Shown here piece after piece: positions 1 to 7,505 of a DNA stretch of 64,000 nt; positions within the stretch are counted from its first letter, which is position 1, and every line of letters starts with the position of its first letter. The stretch is taken from positions 79,504-143,503 of IMG/VR virus record IMGVR_UViG_3300050821_009780, one strand, 5' to 3'. The DNA is from a virus. The notes beneath the pieces were generated by a model, which was not told the origin of the DNA, searched no databases, and saw nothing but the letters and a program-made list of their open reading frames with translations. A program made the position numbers and the translations under genes.

Positions 1-1519
1 CGCTGGCCTCGTCGGCCATGGTGATATCCCAGGCGATGTTCTTGCCGCGCTCGGCCAGCAGCCGGGCGGCCTGGTCGGCCAGGTAGGACGACTCGTCGTG
101 CACCAGCGGGGAGGCTTCCAGCGGGGACAGCCCGGCGACCTCGGGGACCAGCCCGCGCCGGGCCAGCTCGGCCTTGAAGTCGTCGGGGTTGACGACGGCG
201 TAGTCGCGCAGGCTGATGTCCGGGATCTGCTTGAGCACGGTGGTCTTGCCGGCCCCGCCGAGCCCGCCCATGACCAGCGCCCGGTGCTCGGACGGCACGG
301 ATACCTGCCTGGCCAGGAAGTCCTGGAGGATCTGCTGGTGCTCCAGGGCGCGCTGCGGCAGCCAGGAGTAGCCGCCGTCGCGGGAGTGCAGCACGGAGGT
401 GGCCTGGCCCTTGCCGGCGGCGGCGTTGACCTTCTCCTGCACGTCGCGGGCGTGCACGGCGTACTGCTCGTCGGTGAGCGGCGCGTACTGGCCGGGGGCG
501 GCCTGCCCGGCGGCAGCGGCACGGGCGGCGGCCTGCGCGGCGCGGGCGCCGGACTCGGCCTTGCGCAGCTCCCCGAGGTGGTCGCGGAGATCGGACTGCC
601 GCTGGCTCTCCTCGCGCTGGGCGTAGCCTTCCAGCCGCCGGTTGGCCTGATCCAGCGCGGAGTCCTGGGGAGAGGGTGCCTGCTGCGGCAGCGGCTGCGG
701 CACGTGCGCGTGCGCGTGCCGGCTGAGGGTGTCCCCGGCCAGCGGGGTGACGAACCGGGAGCCGAGGTGCGGGTGGACCGCCTGCGCGCCCGTGGGGGGC
801 GGCGGCAGCTTAGGCGGCTCGGGCTGCACGGCCGGGTGCTGCGGGCCCTCCTGAAGCCGCTCCGCCGCGCGGGCGGCCCGTTCGGGGACGGCCCCGGTGA
901 GGCGGCGGGTGCGGGTGGACCTGACCCCGGACTGCTTGTCGATGTCCCGCATCCGGGACTGGACGTGGGAGATGCTATCGCGGACAGACTGCTTCTGCTG
1001 GTCGGTCTCCGCACGGGGCAGCAGCTGCTCGGCGGCGGTCCGGTGCGCCTCGTGCAGCTGCTCGTAGCCCTTGGCCAGAGCGGGACTATCCGGGTCGGAC
1101 AGGTGCTGGTGGGCGGCGTCCACGTGCCCGGCGAACTTCTCAGCAGACGGCTTGTCGATATCGTGGAAGCGCTGGCTGCCCCACAGCGCCTGGCCCTTCT
1201 TCGCCCACGCCTGCTGCGCGGCCAGCCACTTGGCCTGGCTGGTGTCGTCGATGACGTGGCCGGGGGCACCCTGGACGAAGTGCGGGTCGTGGCCGCCGGG
1301 GTGCGGCAGGTCGCTGCGCAGCTCGGTGTGCGCCTTGACGTGCTCGGGGATGACCTTGCCCTGCTTGGTCTTCTGCAGCCGGGAGAACGGCCGGACCTGG
1401 AAGCTGGCCAGCTCCAGCGCCTCCGGGTCGGCGGCCAGCTCCAGCGCCCGCCCGGCGCTGATCTCCTCGACCAGATCGCGGGCCAGCGCGGCCAGGGCCT
1501 CCTCGGCGGGACTGGTCAC
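1..1519 (-). CDS. Virion-module protein with zeta-toxin-like kinase domain (partial)
   Basis: The frame runs off the left edge; 506 codons are visible from a GTG start at 1519, chosen because it overlaps the stop of the upstream zinc-ribbon gene as GTGA. The first 240 or so residues are helical and charged, then comes a Pro/Gln-rich linker. From about residue 410 there is a P-loop kinase-like domain: Walker A GGLGGAGKTT at about 418-427, then NPDDFK at about 444, then a helix followed by WDITMAD near the cut. This order matches zeta-toxin/UDP-GlcNAc kinase-type P-loop proteins, which phosphorylate a small substrate. The gene follows the portal gene, so the product may be virion-associated or a head-assembly protein. 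The domain call is fairly firm; the biological role is inference. The C-terminus is outside the window. Confidence 0.65.
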   Translation of the reverse strand, partial: MTSPAEEALAALARDLVEEISAGRALELAADPEALELASFQVRPFSRLQKTKQGKVIPEHVKAHTELRSDLPHPGGHDPHFVQGAPGHVIDDTSQAKWLAAQQAWAKKGQALWGSQRFHDIDKPSAEKFAGHVDAAHQHLSDPDSPALAKGYEQLHEAHRTAAEQLLPRAETDQQKQSVRDSISHVQSRMRDIDKQSGVRSTRTRRLTGAVPERAARAAERLQEGPQHPAVQPEPPKLPPPPTGAQAVHPHLGSRFVTPLAGDTLSRHAHAHVPQPLPQQAPSPQDSALDQANRRLEGYAQREESQRQSDLRDHLGELRKAESGARAAQAAARAAAAGQAAPGQYAPLTDEQYAVHARDVQEKVNAAAGKGQATSVLHSRDGGYSWLPQRALEHQQILQDFLARQVSVPSEHRALVMGGLGGAGKTTVLKQIPDISLRDYAVVNPDDFKAELARRGLVPEVAGLSPLEASPLVHDESSYLADQAARLLAERGKNIAWDITMADEAS

Positions 1520-1641
1520 GACTCGCTCCAGGTGCAGTTATTGCAGCACAGGAACTCCTCGCCGGAAGCTGTAACCTCGGTGCCTAGGTCAGCGCTGCCG
1601 CACCGGGGGCAGTGCTCCTCGCACTCAGCGGAATCCGGCAC
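1516..1641 (-). CDS. 41-aa zinc-ribbon mini-protein
   Basis: A short frame that starts at GTG inside the end of the portal gene and ends in a GTGA overlap with the next gene. It is preceded by GGAGG with a 5-base spacer. The protein carries CPRCG near residue 11 and CCNNC near residue 32, the two CxxC knuckles of a treble-clef or zinc-ribbon fold. Good ribosome binding site, coupling on both sides and paired CxxC motifs support it as real. Function unknown; it probably binds protein or nucleic acid. Such mini-proteins recur throughout this window. Confidence 0.7.
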   Translation of the reverse strand: MPDSAECEEHCPRCGSADLGTEVTASGEEFLCCNNCTWSES

Positions 1642-3241
1642 CGCTGCCTCCGCCCGACGGCCCCTGCCCGCTCACCGGCTGGCTGTTCCCGCCGCCTCCG
1701 CCTGCGGCGGGCTGCGGCGAGGGCACGGCGGGAGACTGGGCGGCCATGTTGCCGGCGGTGTTCCCGGCCATGACCGGCATGCCGCCCATCATCTGCTGCT
1801 GGGCCTGGTCCTGCATGAGCTTCTGCTGCTTCTCCCGGTCGGCCTTGATCTTGTCGTAGTCGATGTCGAACGCCAGCTCCTCGCTCATCCGCTGCTCCAG
1901 CTCCAGCATGAACTCAGGGGTGACGTTGGCACTCTGCCCTGCTACGGCCAGCTTGTCGAAGGTGTCCTGGATCGCGGCCTTCTGCTCGGCGGTGAGCGCC
2001 CCCCACTTGAACTCGGGGTACTTCTCGGAGCCGAAGTTCCAGTCCACGAACCGCGGGAAGATGCAGTTGTTAATGACCTCGGCCATCTCCTCCAGGATGC
2101 CCTCCAGCATCATCATGAAGGTGGTGTCGTTCTGCTTGCCGAAGTCCACCAGGGTGGAGTCGCCCTGGCCGGCCCCCGCCCCGGAGTCGGAGTCGAACCA
2201 CTGGGCCAGCACCGACTTGGACATCTGGCTGTTGTGGTGGTTGATGAGGCCGAGGAAGTCGAACCGGGAACTGGTCTCGTTGATGGACTGCACCGTCCAG
2301 TCGGCGGACGGGACGACCATGTACTGGGCCAGGCCGAGCTGGGACAGCGCCCGGGTGAAGTTGTTCTTGTCCTGCGGGGTCGGGTTGGGCACCATGGTGC
2401 CGACCCGCAGCCCGACGGCGGCGCGCTGCGCGGCCAGGTGCGCGATGAAGTAGAGCTTTTCCTTCTTGTCGTAGTGGTAGAAGGCGCTCTCGAACATGCT
2501 CACGCCGTAGAACGGGCGCTCGGCCTCGTCGTGGGCGAAGTAGACGGCGGTGTCCTTGGGGATCTTCACGTCGATGGTGCGGCCCTGGAAGAACGTGCGC
2601 TGCCGGAAGCCGTTCCACCGGCCCTGGCCGTCGAGCAGGAAGGTCAGCGTCTCGGCGGGGCGCCAGTCCAGGGCGCGCAGCGTGGTCTTGCCCTTGTTGG
2701 GGCCGGTCTTCGGGGTCCAGTAAATCATTTCCCAGGCGCTGAACCCGGAGAACAGGGCGAGCAGCATCTGCTTGACGAACCGGGTGAAGCTGAACTCCAT
2801 GCCGCCCGCGGACGGCGGCAGGAACAGCAGATCCTTGCAGAACTGGGCTTCCTCGGTGCCGCCGACCACCCCGTCGCGGGGAATCACGTCGGAGTGCTTG
2901 AGGCTGGCGAGAATCGGCTTGGTGATGAGCCGGAACAGGGCCCGGGCCTGGCCGTCGCGCCGCCGCATGGTGACAAGCTGACGGACCGTGACTGGATCGT
3001 CCCTGAATAGCTCCCAGCTATCCCGGTACGGAGTGGCGAACGGGAGAAAGTACGGGACACCGACGCTGAAGTTGTCCGCCTCGGGCGGCGGCTGGGGCAG
3101 GGCCTGCGCGTCCTCCAGGACATAGCCCTCCTGGCCGAACCCCTGGGACGTGACTCCCATACCGCCCGGAGGGGACAGCCGTCCCTCGGATGAGCCGAAG
3201 CCGCTACCTGGTGTCGTCACACCGAGGTAGATCGGTGCCAA
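1625..3241 (-). CDS. Phage portal protein
   Basis: A 538-residue protein of typical portal size. The central part (about residues 70-430) has the mixed helix/strand pattern of DUF935-like and related actinophage portals, including MLLALFSGFSAWEMIYW and the region after YFAHDEAERPFYGVS. The C-terminal 60 residues are Gln/Met- and Gly/Ser-rich and disordered-looking. Portals form the dodecameric ring at the head vertex through which the terminase packages DNA. The terminase large subunit lies 2 kb upstream in the same direction, as expected. The frame opens with TTG at 3241 without a strong Shine-Dalgarno sequence; a GTG eight codons in is an alternative start. Confidence 0.8.
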   Translation of the reverse strand: MAPIYLGVTTPGSGFGSSEGRLSPPGGMGVTSQGFGQEGYVLEDAQALPQPPPEADNFSVGVPYFLPFATPYRDSWELFRDDPVTVRQLVTMRRRDGQARALFRLITKPILASLKHSDVIPRDGVVGGTEEAQFCKDLLFLPPSAGGMEFSFTRFVKQMLLALFSGFSAWEMIYWTPKTGPNKGKTTLRALDWRPAETLTFLLDGQGRWNGFRQRTFFQGRTIDVKIPKDTAVYFAHDEAERPFYGVSMFESAFYHYDKKEKLYFIAHLAAQRAAVGLRVGTMVPNPTPQDKNNFTRALSQLGLAQYMVVPSADWTVQSINETSSRFDFLGLINHHNSQMSKSVLAQWFDSDSGAGAGQGDSTLVDFGKQNDTTFMMMLEGILEEMAEVINNCIFPRFVDWNFGSEKYPEFKWGALTAEQKAAIQDTFDKLAVAGQSANVTPEFMLELEQRMSEELAFDIDYDKIKADREKQQKLMQDQAQQQMMGGMPVMAGNTAGNMAAQSPAVPSPQPAAGGGGGNSQPVSGQGPSGGGSGAGFR

Positions 3242-3266
3242 GCGGGCAGCTTATCCCCGCTAATCC

Positions 3267-3815
3267 CTACCGCAGCACCTGTATTTTCAGGGTGGTCGCC
3301 ACCAGGACACCGGTGGTGGACTTCGCCCCCGGCTGCTGCAGGGTGAGGTCCAGCTCAGGGGCGTTGTTGGCGATCTTCTGCGCCTTCGCCGCCGCATTCA
3401 GGATGACCTGCGGGTCGGCGGCGGCGCTGACGCCCGCGCCCGCGCTCGCGGTGGACTTGGCAGTGGAGGAAGTATTCACGCCCGCGCCCGCACTCGCGGT
3501 GGACTTGGGCCCGGCGGTGTTCACGCCCGCCCCCGCAGTCTTGGTGCCCGCTGTGTTCGGCTTGGCTGCAGCCGACGTAGGCTTGTACGGCTTGATGGCG
3601 GTCACCGTGTACGCGGTCCGGCCGACCTGGATGACGTTCCCCGGCTTGAGCGACGAAGCAGGCATAAGGCCCGATCCTCCGGCGACGTGGCCCTGCACGT
3701 GCTGCCGGACCACCTGGGGACGGCCCCGCTCGACCCGCTGGTACATGCGGACGGGCACCGTCTGGCGGGCGGTGCCGGCCAGGCGCAGCAGCTTGCCCAG
3801 GGGAGTCTCGGTCAC
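3267..3815 (-). CDS. Hypothetical head-module protein with Ala/Thr repeats
   Basis: The open frame extends to 4046, but that part overlaps a terminator and another gene, so the GTG at 3815 is preferred (182 residues). The N-terminus contains PLGKLLRLAG, which resembles the ALEKVLRLAA motif of two other head-module proteins. The middle has a 16-residue period rich in Ala, Gly, Thr and Ser (STASAGAGV units) encoded by tandem DNA repeats. The C-terminal 50 residues (from DPQVILNAAAKAQ) look folded. An ATG at the MPASSLKPGN segment with GGAGG 10 bases upstream is an alternative start. No family recognised; the position next to the portal suggests a structural or assembly role. Confidence 0.55.
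   Translation of the reverse strand: MTETPLGKLLRLAGTARQTVPVRMYQRVERGRPQVVRQHVQGHVAGGSGLMPASSLKPGNVIQVGRTAYTVTAIKPYKPTSAAAKPNTAGTKTAGAGVNTAGPKSTASAGAGVNTSSTAKSTASAGAGVSAAADPQVILNAAAKAQKIANNAPELDLTLQQPGAKSTTGVLVATTLKIQVLR
3430..3543 (-). repeat. Imperfect tandem repeat inside the Ala/Thr-rich gene
   Basis: Two near-identical 31-base copies at 3430-3460 and 3478-3508 differ at one base, and a degenerate third copy starts at about 3522. The period is 48 bases, which keeps the reading frame and gives the 16-residue protein repeat. This could expand or contract by slippage or recombination. Confidence 0.75.
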
Positions 3816-3832
3816 ACCGGACAAATCGGTGC

Positions 3833-3867
3833 CGGAAAACAAGCAGCCCCGGCGAGCCGGGGCTGCT
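3833..3867 (-). terminator. Rho-independent terminator after the small basic protein gene
   Basis: A perfect 11-bp GC-rich stem with a 4-base loop (3842-3867), read leftward, is followed by TTGTTTTCC. It begins 10 bases after the stop codon of the 49-residue gene. Stem plus T-tract is a standard intrinsic terminator. Confidence 0.8.
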
Positions 3868-3876
3868 CCTGGGGTA

Positions 3877-4026
3877 CTAGCGCTTCCTGCCATGCGGAGT
3901 CCTCTCCGGGTTCCGCTGCGTGCGCGCCGGGTTGTTCTTCGTCCGCCGGTGCTCGGCGGCGTACCTGGCGCACTTGACGCGGTTCCTGTTGAACTTCCGG
4001 TTCTTCTTTCCCTGCTTGTGGGGCAT
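3877..4026 (-). CDS. Small basic protein (49 aa)
   Basis: ATG at 4026, stop at 3877. About 40 percent of residues are Lys or Arg, starting MPHKQGKKNRKFNRNR and ending in GRKR, with one Cys. Upstream GAGGGGGTGAGAGGA serves as ribosome binding site. A strong terminator follows directly, so this is a short, possibly monocistronic transcript. Very basic short proteins of this type are common in actinophage head modules, where DNA or RNA binding seems likely. No specific function can be assigned. Confidence 0.7.
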   Translation of the reverse strand: MPHKQGKKNRKFNRNRVKCARYAAEHRRTKNNPARTQRNPERTPHGRKR

Positions 4027-4041
4027 TTCCTCTCACCCCCT

Positions 4042-4072
4042 CTCACATCCGGTCCTAGGACTGGGGTGTGAG
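4042..4072 (-). promoter_or_regulatory. Palindromic 5'-leader hairpin of the small basic protein gene
   Basis: A near-perfect inverted repeat of about 14 bases per arm centred on CCTAGG, directly upstream of the Shine-Dalgarno region of the 49-residue gene. It can fold in RNA or bind a dimeric protein as DNA. There is no T-tract, so it is not a terminator. Confidence 0.5.
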
Positions 4073-4103
4073 ATGGCGCAGAAGAACCACGGCCCCTCCT
4101 CTC

Positions 4104-4142
4104 GACAAGAAACAGCTCCCGCCGGGGGTGCGGCGGGAGCTG
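4104..4142 (-). terminator. Rho-independent terminator ending an ORF-less transcript
   Basis: An 11-bp stem, CAGCTCCCGCC paired with GGCGGGAGCTG, with an 8-base loop (4113-4142), followed leftward by TTTCTTGT. It lies about 75 bases downstream of a well-formed promoter with no ORF between them. Confidence 0.75.
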
Positions 4143-4210
4143 TCGGGCTGCAGGCGGTTGCCCGCAGCGGGGTTGTGGACGGCCGATGCAGCTGACAAGG
4201 CTGCTAGCCG
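4104..4210 (-). ncRNA. Candidate small non-coding RNA, about 105 nt
   Basis: The promoter at 4217-4244 and the terminator at 4104-4142 bracket about 105 bases with no plausible start plus ribosome binding site. The predicted RNA is GC-rich and could form a CCCGC/GCGGG-type local hairpin before the terminator stem. This is what an independently transcribed small RNA gene would look like. The alternative is a readthrough-controlled leader for the basic-protein gene downstream. Inferred from sequence layout only. Confidence 0.45.
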
Positions 4211-4216
4211 CCAGCC

Positions 4217-4244
4217 ATACTACCGGACGGTTGCCTCAAGTCAA
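4217..4244 (-). promoter_or_regulatory. Promoter with phage operator (site a)
   Basis: On the minus strand, -35 TTGACT (4244-4239), a 16-base spacer and -10 TAGTAT (4222-4217). The -35 is the left half of the 14-bp near-palindrome TTGACTTGAGGCAA, seen in variant form at five other sites in this window. The TGA within it is also the stop codon of the upstream 94-residue gene. Confidence 0.65.
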
Positions 4245-4520
4245 GTCGGTCATGGTCCCGGTCTCCACGCCGCCGGTGACGACATCGTGGCACAGGCAGA
4301 GGCAGCCCGAGCCTTGCGGCGGCTCCTCGCCCTTGCAGGCCGCATGCAGGTGACGGGCATATTCCGGCTTACTGCCAGTGAGCTTCATGGCGTCCTGGCA
4401 GGTGAGGCTGAGCCTGCTGTTCGCCGCTATCCGGTGCGCCTTCTGGAGCTGCCGGGCCAATATCTCCTCGCGGAGCCTGCGGCGCTCCAAGATGGTCATT
4501 CCCCGCCGGAAGCTAGGCAT
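4236..4520 (-). CDS. Hypothetical protein with Cys/His-rich C-terminus (94 aa)
   Basis: ATG at 4520 overlaps the upstream stop by 8 bases. The N-terminal 60 residues are basic and helical; residues 62-78 hold a Cys/His cluster with CLCLCHD, suggesting a metal site. The last codons are encoded by the promoter/operator described separately. No family recognised. Confidence 0.6.
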   Translation of the reverse strand: MPSFRRGMTILERRRLREEILARQLQKAHRIAANSRLSLTCQDAMKLTGSKPEYARHLHAACKGEEPPQGSGCLCLCHDVVTGGVETGTMTDLT

Positions 4521-4749
4521 ACCGCACGCTCGTCTTCCCCTGGTAAGTGGCTACTGTCATCTTGTCGGCCTGGTCGCCTGGCAGCAGGTGGCAGTACGCT
4601 GCCCCGCTCAGGTGCACCAGGCCGAACGAACGGCCGTCCGGCATTCCCGGACGTACATCAGCTCCGCAGTGATCGCATTTCCTGATCCAGACAGCAGCAC
4701 AGTCGCACCCGAGCAGCCCGGTGATGCACTCGCCGTACAGGCACGCCAC
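4513..4749 (-). CDS. Hypothetical Cys-rich protein (78 aa)
   Basis: GTG at 4749 immediately follows the upstream TAG. The N-terminal half contains seven Cys, including CDHCG near residue 25, consistent with a zinc knuckle. It overlaps the next gene by 8 bases, so it is part of the same small-gene run upstream of the RNA-like unit. Function unknown. Confidence 0.6.
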   Translation of the reverse strand: MACLYGECITGLLGCDCAAVWIRKCDHCGADVRPGMPDGRSFGLVHLSGAAYCHLLPGDQADKMTVATYQGKTSVRYA

Positions 4750-4866
4750 CTACAGCACCCCCACCAGGATCAAGCCTCCGAGGGTGCCTGCGGCAACCGC
4801 GAAGAACAGGGCAGCTCCGAACAGCCAGTACAGCAGACAGCCCAGATCACGCCCGAAGTCATCCAC
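4750..4866 (-). CDS. Single-span membrane mini-protein (38 aa)
   Basis: The GTG at 4866 is preferred over longer starts because it overlaps the upstream stop and has GGAG 8 bases before it. After about 12 residues (VDDFGRDLGCLLYW) the rest is one hydrophobic helix, so the product should be a small membrane peptide. Possible roles include lysis accessory or superinfection functions, but nothing in the sequence decides this. Confidence 0.5.
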   Translation of the reverse strand: MDDFGRDLGCLLYWLFGAALFFAVAAGTLGGLILVGVL

Positions 4867-5155
4867 GGAGACGCTCCAGCAGCAGCTCCCCGTCGCTCGG
4901 GTATCCCCGGCCCGGATACCGCTGATAGGCAAGAAGCGGCGGGACAGTACGCCGGGCCTTCTTCGCAGGGCGCCACTTATCGCCCATATCCCGCATAAGA
5001 CCGTGACCGGCCGGGCACCGGGGTCCTCCGCCGAAACCGAGGTGCGGGGCCTTGCACACGTGCAGGCACGTCTCGCACAGGAACTTGCTCTTCGGGCCGG
5101 ACCGGCAGCAGCGGCAAAACGCGTTGATACCCGGACCGACGTAACCGTGCGCCAC
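4859..5155 (-). CDS. Zinc-binding hypothetical protein (98 aa)
   Basis: Three starts are possible: TTG 5182, GTG 5164 and GTG 5155. The operator-like palindrome at 5169-5182 covers the first, so 5155 is preferred. Residues 13-35 contain CRCC, CETC and HVC motifs, and a further Cys/His pair follows (CPAGH), giving a possible two-zinc fold. The C-terminus is basic and Pro-rich. No known family recognised. Confidence 0.55.
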   Translation of the reverse strand: MAHGYVGPGINAFCRCCRSGPKSKFLCETCLHVCKAPHLGFGGGPRCPAGHGLMRDMGDKWRPAKKARRTVPPLLAYQRYPGRGYPSDGELLLERLRG

Positions 5156-5168
5156 TAACCTCACCGCC

Positions 5169-5188
5169 TTGTCTTGAGACAAGTATAC
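5169..5188 (-). promoter_or_regulatory. Operator palindrome (site b) with possible -10
   Basis: TTGTCTCAAGACAA (minus strand) is the most symmetric member of the operator family: CTTGTCT and AGACAAG are exact inverted repeats around 2 bases. A TATACT sequence at 5188-5183 lies directly upstream and could be a -10 with the operator over the start point. No good -35 is seen, so promoter activity is less certain than at the other sites. Confidence 0.45.
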
Positions 5189-5191
5189 CAG

Positions 5192-7198
5192 CTACTGCTG
5201 GTGGTACCCGGCCTCTCCTACGTCGTACACCCGCTCGCCGCCCGGCAGGCTGTAGTACTCCATCTCCCGGTCCTTGACCTCCTCCGGGATAGGGTCCTCC
5301 GATATCAGGTAGGTCATGTCCGGCATGCCGATGGGCAGCAGCGACCGGTCGGCGGACCCGCCCCACGAGTAGTTGCCGGACGGGAACGCGCGCCGTCCCT
5401 GCTCGTCCTCCTGCCCGCCGAGGCGCAGCGCCCCGGACACCGCCCCGGACAGGCCGTCGGCCAGGTCCTTGCTGCCGCCGGCCGGGTGATCGATCTTCCC
5501 GTTCGGCATCCGGGACAGGGTGAGCAACTCGCGCATCATGATCTCGTTGCCGGGCATCTCCAGCCGGCTCTCGTACGCCGTGTCGCGCAGGTTGCGCCAG
5601 CCGGTCTCGTCGCGGTCCAGGGAGAACTTGTCGGTCTCGATGCCGGCGCTCGCCAGCCGCTGCAGCAGGTCGGTGGACTGCCACTGGTCGGCGGTGAACA
5701 GGGCGAGGATGAAGCCGCGGCGGCGCAGCTCCAGCGCCAGGTCGCCTACCCAGCGGATCTGGATCTCCCGGGCGGGGACGGCGGACTTGTCGGCCTCGTA
5801 GCCGATGACGAAGTCCACCTTGACCAGGGGACGGGACTCGTGCAGGGCCACGTCCAGCCCGCCCTCGTCGGCGCCGAGCACGGTGACGTCGTTCCAGCTC
5901 TTGACGTGCGCGAGGGCGACCCCGGCCCGGCAGGCGTCCACCGCGAGGTCGGCGTGCAGCGCGTACCGCGCGCCCTGGATGGGAATCAGGTCGGGGCTGA
6001 ACTTGTAGACCGGGCGCCACGCTTTGCCGTCCCGGACGTAGTCCACTTCCAGCGGCTGCACGTCGTGGCTGGAGGTGTAGACGCAGGAGCGCAGCGCCAG
6101 CTCGTTGGCGAAGTAGGGCGACACGGTGTAGGAGGGCTTGCACTCGTACCGCGCCCGGGCCATGACGGGGTCGTCCCGGTAGTCCTTGGCGAACTGCTCC
6201 TTGCCCTTGACCCGGGGGTTGACCTCCCAGGTGGCGAAGGGGCCGGAGACGTAGTGCCGGGACTGGTCGCCGTGCGCCGCCAGATCCTGGTTGCCCTCGT
6301 CCACCAGCTGCTGGATCTTGCTGCCCAGGTAGCGGGGCCAGGAGATACGGATGTTCTTGTAGGTCTCGAACCGGGTGGAGGCCGAAGTCTGGAGCATCAT
6401 GAGGATGGCCTCGGCAGTGGTGGTGGACTCGCGGGCCCCGCGCCGCCCGCCGGACTTCTCCAGCTCGCCGACCGTCTTGAACGCGTCGATCTCGTCGGCG
6501 ACGCCGAGGATCAGGTTGAGGCCCTCCTGGCTGTCGGCGTCGGAGTGGCCGGAGACCGCCTCGATGTTCTTCGGGAAGCGGATGGTGTCCAGCAGCGCGG
6601 TGGCGTTGCGCTCCTCGCCGGGCTTGGGCTTGGGCGGCCTTCCGCGCCCGGCCTTGCGCTCGTTGATCTCCACCGCACCCATGGTGGTGAACCAGTTGCC
6701 GGAGCGGGTGACCGCCTTGCGGAGCGGGGCGAAGAACGCGCGCTGCGCCTGCCGGGAGTTGGACGCCACGTTGAGCACGTGGATCGAGTCCTGCGGCGGC
6801 ATCTCGTAGTACGCCTGCGGGGAGCGCAGGCACAGCAGCAGGTAGCAGACCCGCAGCACCGCGATGCGGGACACGTGGTCCTTGCCAGAGCCCTTGCCCC
6901 ACTCCAGCTCCAGGAAGTTGACCTGGCGGACCGGGGTCTTCCAGAACGCGCGGCCGACCGGGTCCGGGTGGTGGGCGGCGATGTACTCGTAGGTCTCCGG
7001 GTAGTAGATACGCTCGGCGTGCAGCACCGAATCGTACTGGATCTCCGACAGCCGGGGGTTGGCCAGGTACAGCGGGCTGGTGACGAACTCGGTCAGGGTG
7101 ACCGGCCACTCCTCGAAGACACGGTCGGTGGAGCTGCCGCCGCGAGTGATCTTCGGCGGGGCGAGCGCGGAGAAGTCGGAGTTGGCCCACTCAGTCAT
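5192..7198 (-). CDS. terL: Terminase large subunit
   Basis: 668 residues from ATG 7198, which overlaps the upstream stop as ATGACTGA. The N-terminal ATPase shows a Walker A-like WGKGSGKDH and a Walker B GVADEID; the C-terminal part has the RNase H-like nuclease signature, with an acidic residue in ALHADLAVD and a late acid in KDLADGLSG. Terminases bind the portal, pump DNA into the prohead with ATP and cut concatemers. Length and motif order fit a full-length enzyme. No small subunit was recognised nearby. Confidence 0.9.
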   Translation of the reverse strand: MTEWANSDFSALAPPKITRGGSSTDRVFEEWPVTLTEFVTSPLYLANPRLSEIQYDSVLHAERIYYPETYEYIAAHHPDPVGRAFWKTPVRQVNFLELEWGKGSGKDHVSRIAVLRVCYLLLCLRSPQAYYEMPPQDSIHVLNVASNSRQAQRAFFAPLRKAVTRSGNWFTTMGAVEINERKAGRGRPPKPKPGEERNATALLDTIRFPKNIEAVSGHSDADSQEGLNLILGVADEIDAFKTVGELEKSGGRRGARESTTTAEAILMMLQTSASTRFETYKNIRISWPRYLGSKIQQLVDEGNQDLAAHGDQSRHYVSGPFATWEVNPRVKGKEQFAKDYRDDPVMARARYECKPSYTVSPYFANELALRSCVYTSSHDVQPLEVDYVRDGKAWRPVYKFSPDLIPIQGARYALHADLAVDACRAGVALAHVKSWNDVTVLGADEGGLDVALHESRPLVKVDFVIGYEADKSAVPAREIQIRWVGDLALELRRRGFILALFTADQWQSTDLLQRLASAGIETDKFSLDRDETGWRNLRDTAYESRLEMPGNEIMMRELLTLSRMPNGKIDHPAGGSKDLADGLSGAVSGALRLGGQEDEQGRRAFPSGNYSWGGSADRSLLPIGMPDMTYLISEDPIPEEVKDREMEYYSLPGGERVYDVGEAGYHQQ

Positions 7199-7487
7199 CC
7201 CAGTCGAACCCCCAGCGCGGCTCGTACTCCACGCTCTCGCCCGAAGCCAGGCGGAGCGGGGCCTCCTCGGGGGCGTACCGGTGGCCGGGAACGCTCCAGT
7301 AGTGAGCCATGGCGCAGCGGCGGGACTCCCAGCACGCCCGCACACCCTCGTCGGTCAGGCCGCCGTTGATGCGCTCCTCGCCGCAGTACAGGTGCCAGTA
7401 GATGCCCTCATCTACCAGGGAGAAGCGGCGGGTGTACCCGGCGGGCAGCCGGTACGTCCGGTCGAGATCTAGGTAGTTCTGTGCCAC
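7191..7487 (-). CDS. Hypothetical protein (98 aa)
   Basis: GTG at 7487. Acidic, aromatic-rich protein with several Trp and Tyr residues, a few Cys and no recognised motif. It overlaps the terminase start by 8 bases, so the two are probably translated together, making a packaging-related role possible but unproven. Confidence 0.6.
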   Translation of the reverse strand: MAQNYLDLDRTYRLPAGYTRRFSLVDEGIYWHLYCGEERINGGLTDEGVRACWESRRCAMAHYWSVPGHRYAPEEAPLRLASGESVEYEPRWGFDWDD

Positions 7488-7505
7488 GCAGCAGGCAATC
7501 GCCTG

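Noticed and set aside
98-3010. 970-codon plus-strand open frame
   Set aside because: It is antisense to the portal and kinase-domain genes; long shadow frames are expected at this GC content and codon bias. Translation is Gly/Leu/Val/Arg low-complexity with no motif.
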